From Planctomycetota bacterium (GTDB lineage: Bacteria; Planctomycetota; UBA1135; UBA2386), in contig QJVU01000757.1 in the NCBI GenBank assembly GCA_003235605.1, positions 1 through 19,148 on the forward strand: a stretch of DNA of 19,148 bases, read 5' to 3'. Shown here piece after piece: positions 15,355 through 19,148 of the stretch. The position numbers and the translations under genes were made by a program. Positions within the stretch are counted from its first letter, which is position 1, and each line of letters starts with the position of its first letter. The notes beneath the pieces are model-generated. The model made no database searches and was not told where the DNA came from. It saw only the letters and a program-made list of their open reading frames with translations.

Positions 15355-16728
15355 TCAGCCCTCGGCTTGCAGCTCCCGGGCCAGGGACAACAACACCTCG
15401 CTGACCGTGGGGTGGTACCAGGGCATCTTCAACAGGTCTGCGGCAGTGCCGTGGTAGTACATCACCGCCGCGATCGTGTGGACGATGTCGTCCGCCCGCG
15501 GCCCCAGGATCTGTGCGCCCAGGATCTCGCCGTCGTTCCGGCGGCCCACCACCTTGTACACGCCGTGTCGGACATCCATGGTGATTGCCCTGCCGGTCTC
15601 GGCAAAGAACGCGTGGGCGGTGACGGTGTCGATTCCCTGTTGCCGCGCGTGCTTTTCGGTCATGCCGATGGTGGCAAGGGGCGGGTCGGTGAACACCACG
15701 GCCATGTGGAGTCGCTGCTCCACCTCGTGACTACCCACTACCCGAGCGGCTCCGAGACCCGCGACCTCGCCCTCCCAGTTGGCGACATGCAGCAACAGTC
15801 GCGAGCCCGAGGCGTCGCCGGCCACGAACACCTTGTCGTTGGTGGTGCGCATGTCCCTGCCATGAACGACCCGGCCGCCCTTCACCTGGATGCCGGCGGC
15901 CTCCAGGCCGAGACCGTCGATGCGGGGCGCACGGCCCGTGGCTGCGACGAAATGGGCCGCCTCGATCGCCCGCTCACGGCCGTTCACCCCGACCTCCAGC
16001 GCGACGCCGTCTCCCGCCTTGCGGAGTCGCTCCGGCTGGCACGGTGACACCAGCTCCAGGTTGGGCTCGTCCCGCATCACCTTCACTATCTCCTCGGAGA
16101 TCAGCGGGTCGATGTCGCAGAACAACGGGCGCCTGCTGACCAGGAATACCTTGGTGCCCATCCGCGCCAGGAACTGCGCCAGCTCCATTCCCACGGCGCC
16201 GCTCCCGAGCACGATTGCGGACACCGGCACGGACTTCAGCTCCAGGACATCATCGCTCGTCCAGACCGGCACGGTGTCGATACCCTCGAGCGGCGGCATG
16301 TGCGGCACAGAGCCGGTGGCCAGCACCGCCCCTTTGGTGAAGCGGTAGGTCTCACCGTTCGCTTCCACGGTGTCGCTGCCCACGAAGCGCGCCCAGGCGT
16401 CGATGACGTCGTAGCCTCCTTGCTCGATGCCCCGGATCTTGGCAGTCTGGAAGCGGCGCACCTTGGCCTCCTTGTTGGCCATCACCGCCGCGAAGTCGAG
16501 CGACGGCCGGGTGTGGCCAACGCCGGGGGTGTGGTGGTGGGCGGCCTCGTGAAAGAGGTGGGCGGCGTGGAGCATGGTCTTGGTGGGCATGCAGCCACGC
16601 AGGATGCAGAGCCCGCCCAGCTCACCGCTGTTGAACATCGCCACTTCGGCGCCGGCACGGCGGGCTGCCTTGGCGGCAGCGGTGCCCGCAGTGCCGCCGC
16701 CGAGAACGAGGACATCGTAGGTCTTCAT
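15355..16728 (-). CDS. Pyridine nucleotide-disulfide oxidoreductase (dihydrolipoamide dehydrogenase/mercuric reductase type)
   Basis: The product has 457 residues and is probably a cytoplasmic FAD enzyme. GGGTAGTAAAKAARRAGAEV (10-29) is the FAD dinucleotide fold. GGLCILRGCMPTK carries the redox pair C-x4-C that defines class I disulfide reductases. ATGSVPHMPP is the second FAD contact. VLGSGAVGMELAQFLARMG is the NAD(P) fold, FVAGDASG the third FAD motif, and WYHPTVSE near the C-terminus supplies the His-Glu pair of the partner subunit. There is no N-terminal heavy-metal domain and no C-terminal Cys pair, so mercuric reductase activity is unlikely. No lipoyl-complex genes lie nearby, so the physiological disulfide substrate cannot be named. 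Soluble transhydrogenase and glutathione reductase relatives remain possible. ATG 16728 lies 6 bp after the helicase stop, which points to co-transcription. Confidence 0.88.
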   Translation of the reverse strand: MKTYDVLVLGGGTAGTAAAKAARRAGAEVAMFNSGELGGLCILRGCMPTKTMLHAAHLFHEAAHHHTPGVGHTRPSLDFAAVMANKEAKVRRFQTAKIRGIEQGGYDVIDAWARFVGSDTVEANGETYRFTKGAVLATGSVPHMPPLEGIDTVPVWTSDDVLELKSVPVSAIVLGSGAVGMELAQFLARMGTKVFLVSRRPLFCDIDPLISEEIVKVMRDEPNLELVSPCQPERLRKAGDGVALEVGVNGRERAIEAAHFVAATGRAPRIDGLGLEAAGIQVKGGRVVHGRDMRTTNDKVFVAGDASGSRLLLHVANWEGEVAGLGAARVVGSHEVEQRLHMAVVFTDPPLATIGMTEKHARQQGIDTVTAHAFFAETGRAITMDVRHGVYKVVGRRNDGEILGAQILGPRADDIVHTIAAVMYYHGTAADLLKMPWYHPTVSEVLLSLARELQAEG

Positions 16729-16734
16729 ACCGTG

Positions 16735-18777
16735 TTACCCCAACTCGAACTGGCGCCTGGCGTCCACCGCGTCCCGATTGATGCAAACGTCGGCCTCCTG
16801 CAAACGGTCCGCAAGGGGGTAGTCCCGTCCCACCGCGGAGCGGAGTTGGCGCATCATCTGCACGGCCATGCGCATGGTGCGCACGACGTCGCCGCTGTCC
16901 TGACCCGCAAGGCTCTCCACGGTCGTCATGTCGGCGCCATGGGTCCAGGCATCGACTGCCGGGGCGATCGAGAACACCGGCAGCTTGATGTGTGAGCGCA
17001 GACCCATCTTCAGCTCGATGGCGGCAAACCTGCGCACGGCCTTGTCGATGCGGTGGACAAGAGCCTTCAGAGCCGTGCGCGCGGGATGGGCGCCGTTGGT
17101 CGATCTGCGCCGCTCCTCGTGCACCAGACAGCAGAATGTGGCAGCCAGCTGATGCATGTCCATCTGCTCCAGCACGCCATCGAACAGTAGCTCGGTGACC
17201 TGTATTTCGTAGCCGTTGATGTGGCAGGCCATGCGTCCACGCGGCAGCAAGCCCTGCTCGTTCAGATAGCCGGCTTCCGTCAGCACATGGATGCGCGCGC
17301 GCAGACCTGCTCGGGCCTTGCTGCGAATACGTTCCCGCTGGCGCTGGCTGCCAGTCTCCGCCTGAAAGGCAGCGAACGACCGGTCGTATGCGTCCATCAT
17401 GTCCATCCCCATGTGGTTGTAGAGGTTCATGACCGTCGAGTAGGACAGGTTGAAGCGCGACTGGATCGGTTCCACCCTGCTGCTGAACAGGTCGGCCAGG
17501 GGCGCGTCTTCCAGATCCTCGTCGTCCATGATCGAGATCACCAGCCCTTCCCTGTCGATGCCCTGGCGCCCGGCACGACCTGCCATCTGGTTGTAGTCCA
17601 TGACCTTCATGTAGTCGAACGAGACGCCATCGAACTTCTTCAGCGAATCGAACACGACCGTGCGCGCGGGCATGTTGATACCCAATGCAAAGGTCTCGGT
17701 CGTGAACAGCAGCTGCAGCAGTCCCGACGTGAACAGCCGCTCGACAATCTCCTTGTGGATCGGCAGCATGCCAGCGTGGTGGAAGCCCACGCCACAGAGA
17801 GCGCGCCGGCGTACGCCCCGCAACGCCGGGTCCCGTTCGGGATCCAGCTCGAACTTCCGACAGAGCTCCTGCACGAGGGCGTCCATGGCTTCTCGCTGTT
17901 GTTTGTTGAGAAGGCGGCGGTGAAGGTTGTGCTCGGCCTTGATCTCGCACTCCTTGCGGCTGAAGCAGAAGAACAGCACGGGCATCAGGTCGTTGTCCTG
18001 GAGATGGTCCAGCACCAGGGCCGTGGACTGGTGGGCAAGGTGCGCCGGCCGCCGCCTGCGTTCCCGTTCCCTCCGGCCCGCACCACCACGCCCGCCAGGG
18101 CGACCGCGATGTCTCCCCCTACCGCGCCGCTGGCGGCGATCATGCTCCCGCCGCATGTTCTGGATCGCCCGACGCCGCTGGGCCATGTTGAACAGGCCCG
18201 TGTTCAGGTGCATGAGCTGGTGCTTCAGGGGCACGGGCCGCTTGCCATGGTGGATGACCTCCAACTCGTGGGGCCGTAGAGCCTGGAGCCACTTTCCGAA
18301 CTGCGCCAGGTTGCTGATCGTCGCTGACAGGCCCACGAACCGCAGGTGGTCCGGCGCGAAGATCATGCTCTCCTCCCACACGGTCCCGCGTTCCGGGTCA
18401 TCGAGGAAATGGATCTCGTCGAAGATCACGAAGTCCACGTCCCGAAAGCGTCTGGGATCCTCGAACACCGAGTTGCGGAAGATCTCGGTGGTCATGATCA
18501 GCACTGCAGCCTGGGGATCGAGACTGAGGTCTCCGGTCATCAGTCCCACATCGAGGCCGTCCGCCTTGAAGTCCCTGTACTTCTGGTTGCTGAGCGCCTT
18601 GATGGGACTGGTGTAGATGACCTTCCGATGGTTGTGCACGGCGCGGTCGATGGCGAACTCCGCCACCAGTGTCTTGCCCGCACCGGTGGGCGCCGACACC
18701 AGCACGTTCTTGTTCGAGCCAATGGCCCGCGCGGCCTGCACCTGGAACGGATTCAAGGAGTAGCCCTTGAACTTCAT
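16735..18777 (-). CDS. Ski2-like DExH-box RNA helicase
   Basis: The product has 680 residues from ATG 18777. It is a superfamily 2 ATP-dependent helicase, most likely acting on RNA. Motifs in order: a Q-motif-like N-terminus (YSLNPFQVQAA, 6-16), Walker A SAPTGAGKT (28-36), TSPIKALSNQK (56-66), DEIH (120-123), SAT (151-153), FFCFSRKECE (269-278), HHAGMLP (333-339), TETFALGINMPARTVVF (360-376) and QMAGRAGRQG (397-406). A C-terminal helical region follows, as in Ski2/Mtr4 relatives. Between the two RecA domains (about 201-244) sits an Arg/Gly-rich insertion. The frame extends upstream to a GTG at 18876, but family members usually begin near MKFKGY-type sequence, so 18777 is preferred. It is the first gene of a minus-strand group with the flavoprotein 6 bp downstream. 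Confidence 0.91.
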   Translation of the reverse strand: MKFKGYSLNPFQVQAARAIGSNKNVLVSAPTGAGKTLVAEFAIDRAVHNHRKVIYTSPIKALSNQKYRDFKADGLDVGLMTGDLSLDPQAAVLIMTTEIFRNSVFEDPRRFRDVDFVIFDEIHFLDDPERGTVWEESMIFAPDHLRFVGLSATISNLAQFGKWLQALRPHELEVIHHGKRPVPLKHQLMHLNTGLFNMAQRRRAIQNMRREHDRRQRRGRGRHRGRPGGRGGAGRRERERRRRPAHLAHQSTALVLDHLQDNDLMPVLFFCFSRKECEIKAEHNLHRRLLNKQQREAMDALVQELCRKFELDPERDPALRGVRRRALCGVGFHHAGMLPIHKEIVERLFTSGLLQLLFTTETFALGINMPARTVVFDSLKKFDGVSFDYMKVMDYNQMAGRAGRQGIDREGLVISIMDDEDLEDAPLADLFSSRVEPIQSRFNLSYSTVMNLYNHMGMDMMDAYDRSFAAFQAETGSQRQRERIRSKARAGLRARIHVLTEAGYLNEQGLLPRGRMACHINGYEIQVTELLFDGVLEQMDMHQLAATFCCLVHEERRRSTNGAHPARTALKALVHRIDKAVRRFAAIELKMGLRSHIKLPVFSIAPAVDAWTHGADMTTVESLAGQDSGDVVRTMRMAVQMMRQLRSAVGRDYPLADRLQEADVCINRDAVDARRQFELG

Positions 18778-18848
18778 GCTGCCGTCGAAGCCCCTGATCG
18801 CCCTGGGAGGTGGTTCCCCTGCGGGGCACGGTTCTTCTCTGGGGCCAT
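18774..18848 (-). CDS. Possible 24-codon leader ORF overlapping the helicase start
   Basis: An ATG at 18848 opens 24 codons (MAPEKNRAPQG...) in a different frame from the helicase. They end in a TGA whose first two bases are the last two of the helicase ATG (ATGA). Such overlaps allow translational coupling. There is no clear ribosome binding site before the small ORF, so it may be chance. Confidence 0.2.
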   Translation of the reverse strand: MAPEKNRAPQGNHLPGRSGASTAA

Positions 18849-18878
18849 GTGTGGAATCTCTGTGGAAAGTAGCCACCG

Positions 18879-18906
18879 TTGCATCCCGAGGCCGCTCTGC
18901 TATGCT
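18879..18906 (+). promoter_or_regulatory. Candidate sigma70-like promoter for the right-edge gene
   Basis: TTGCAT (18879-18884) and an extended -10, TGC-TATGCT (18898-18906), are separated by 16 bp. They lie about 115 bases upstream of the ATG at 19022. The hexamers match consensus moderately (3/6 and 4/6), and the TG extension strengthens the -10. Confidence 0.33.
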
Positions 18907-18921
18907 CCGCAGACAGCGGTT

Positions 18922-18962
18922 GAGATCACCACGTCAGGAGTCCTGGCGGCGACGGTGATCTC
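18922..18962 (+). promoter_or_regulatory. Perfect 9-bp inverted repeat in the leader of the right-edge gene
   Basis: GAGATCACC (18922-18930) and GGTGATCTC (18954-18962) are exact inverted copies around 23 bases that include the small palindromic aggagtcct. It lies just downstream of the candidate promoter and about 60 bases before the start codon. It could be a dyad operator on DNA or a leader hairpin in RNA; the sequence does not decide between them. Confidence 0.5.
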
Positions 18963-19021
18963 GTGGATCAAACAGGCGAGCCTGCTCGAGCTTGCCCGTA
19001 CAAAGAACTAGGGAGGTGGAG

Positions 19022-19148
19022 ATGGAAAAGCAAGTCGACGGCAACCTGGAGAGTTTCATGCAGCGGCGGATCTCGCAGCTGAAGGTCTCCGCGCGGTTGC
19101 TGGAGCACGAGCTCGACGCCGCCAAGGGCAATGACGTGACCATGGACC
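19022..19148 (+). CDS. 5' end of a gene of unknown function
   Basis: The ATG at 19022 follows a strong ribosome binding tract (agggaggtgg, ending 1 base before the ATG) and opens 42 codons to the right edge without a stop. The visible protein is MEKQVDGNLESFMQRR..., charged and predicted helical, with no signal peptide and with heptad-like spacing (ISQLKVSARLLEHELDAAK). No family can be named from this fragment. It is divergent from the helicase gene. Confidence 0.72.
   Translation, partial: MEKQVDGNLESFMQRRISQLKVSARLLEHELDAAKGNDVTMD

Noticed and set aside
16300..18279. Long plus-strand open frames opposite the flavoprotein and helicase
   Set aside because: The minus-strand products carry complete catalytic motif sets; the plus-strand translations carry none.

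Overview
The window is high-GC bacterial DNA, densely coded on both strands. It suggests an uncultivated Planctomycetota-type bacterium. That is an inference from several features together: many secreted or lipid-anchored proteins of unknown function, a bacterial Ski2-like RNA helicase, a TPR lipoprotein with a metalloprotease motif, a repeat lipoprotein built on ELW(K/R)(S/T)DGT units, and frequent GTG/TTG starts. No ribosomal RNA or tRNA marker is present to prove it. I see no transposase, integrase, CRISPR array or tRNA.

Left part (1-5735), envelope and secretome genes. A minus-strand lipoprotein (1-863, running off the left edge) is divergent from a plus-strand exported protein with a Pro/Gln 15-bp minisatellite (926-1963). 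A 363-bp gap follows (1964-2326). It holds a run of strong GC hairpins ending in a textbook intrinsic terminator, and I read it as a candidate structured RNA or leader. Next come a large TPR lipoprotein with an HERGH (HExxH) motif (2327-4639) and a small secreted helical-repeat protein (4780-5592). The C-terminal coding end of that small gene is repeated as a decayed copy just downstream (5622-5735).

Centre (5829-12462), a tight five-gene operon. It encodes a membrane-anchored coiled-coil protein of unknown function, then ispA (prenyl diphosphate synthase), dxs (first enzyme of the MEP pathway), nadK (NAD kinase) and an exported S41-family peptidase. Junctions are -4, +16, +13 and 0 bp, and four of the five genes start with GTG or TTG. 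The ispA-dxs-nadK order recalls the xseB-ispA-dxs-tlyA-nadK-recN neighbourhood of many bacteria. Here envelope genes flank the core. dxs supplies the C5 precursors that ispA condenses, and NAD kinase makes the NADP(H) pool that the MEP pathway draws on.

Right part (12470-18777, minus strand). A 930-residue lipoprotein of about 18 ELWxxDGT repeats faces the S41 gene convergently, with only 7 bp between stop codons. Upstream of it on the same strand are a dihydrolipoamide dehydrogenase/mercuric reductase-type flavoprotein and a Ski2-like DExH helicase with an Arg/Gly-rich insertion. These two are 6 bp apart and probably co-transcribed. The last 250 bp hold the divergent control region and the start of a plus-strand gene (19022 onward) with a strong ribosome binding site.

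The items I would look at first are the hairpin-rich RNA candidate at 2002-2257, the HExxH TPR lipoprotein, the S41 protease that lacks the Ser-Lys dyad lysine, and the perfect 9-bp inverted repeat at 18922-18962.
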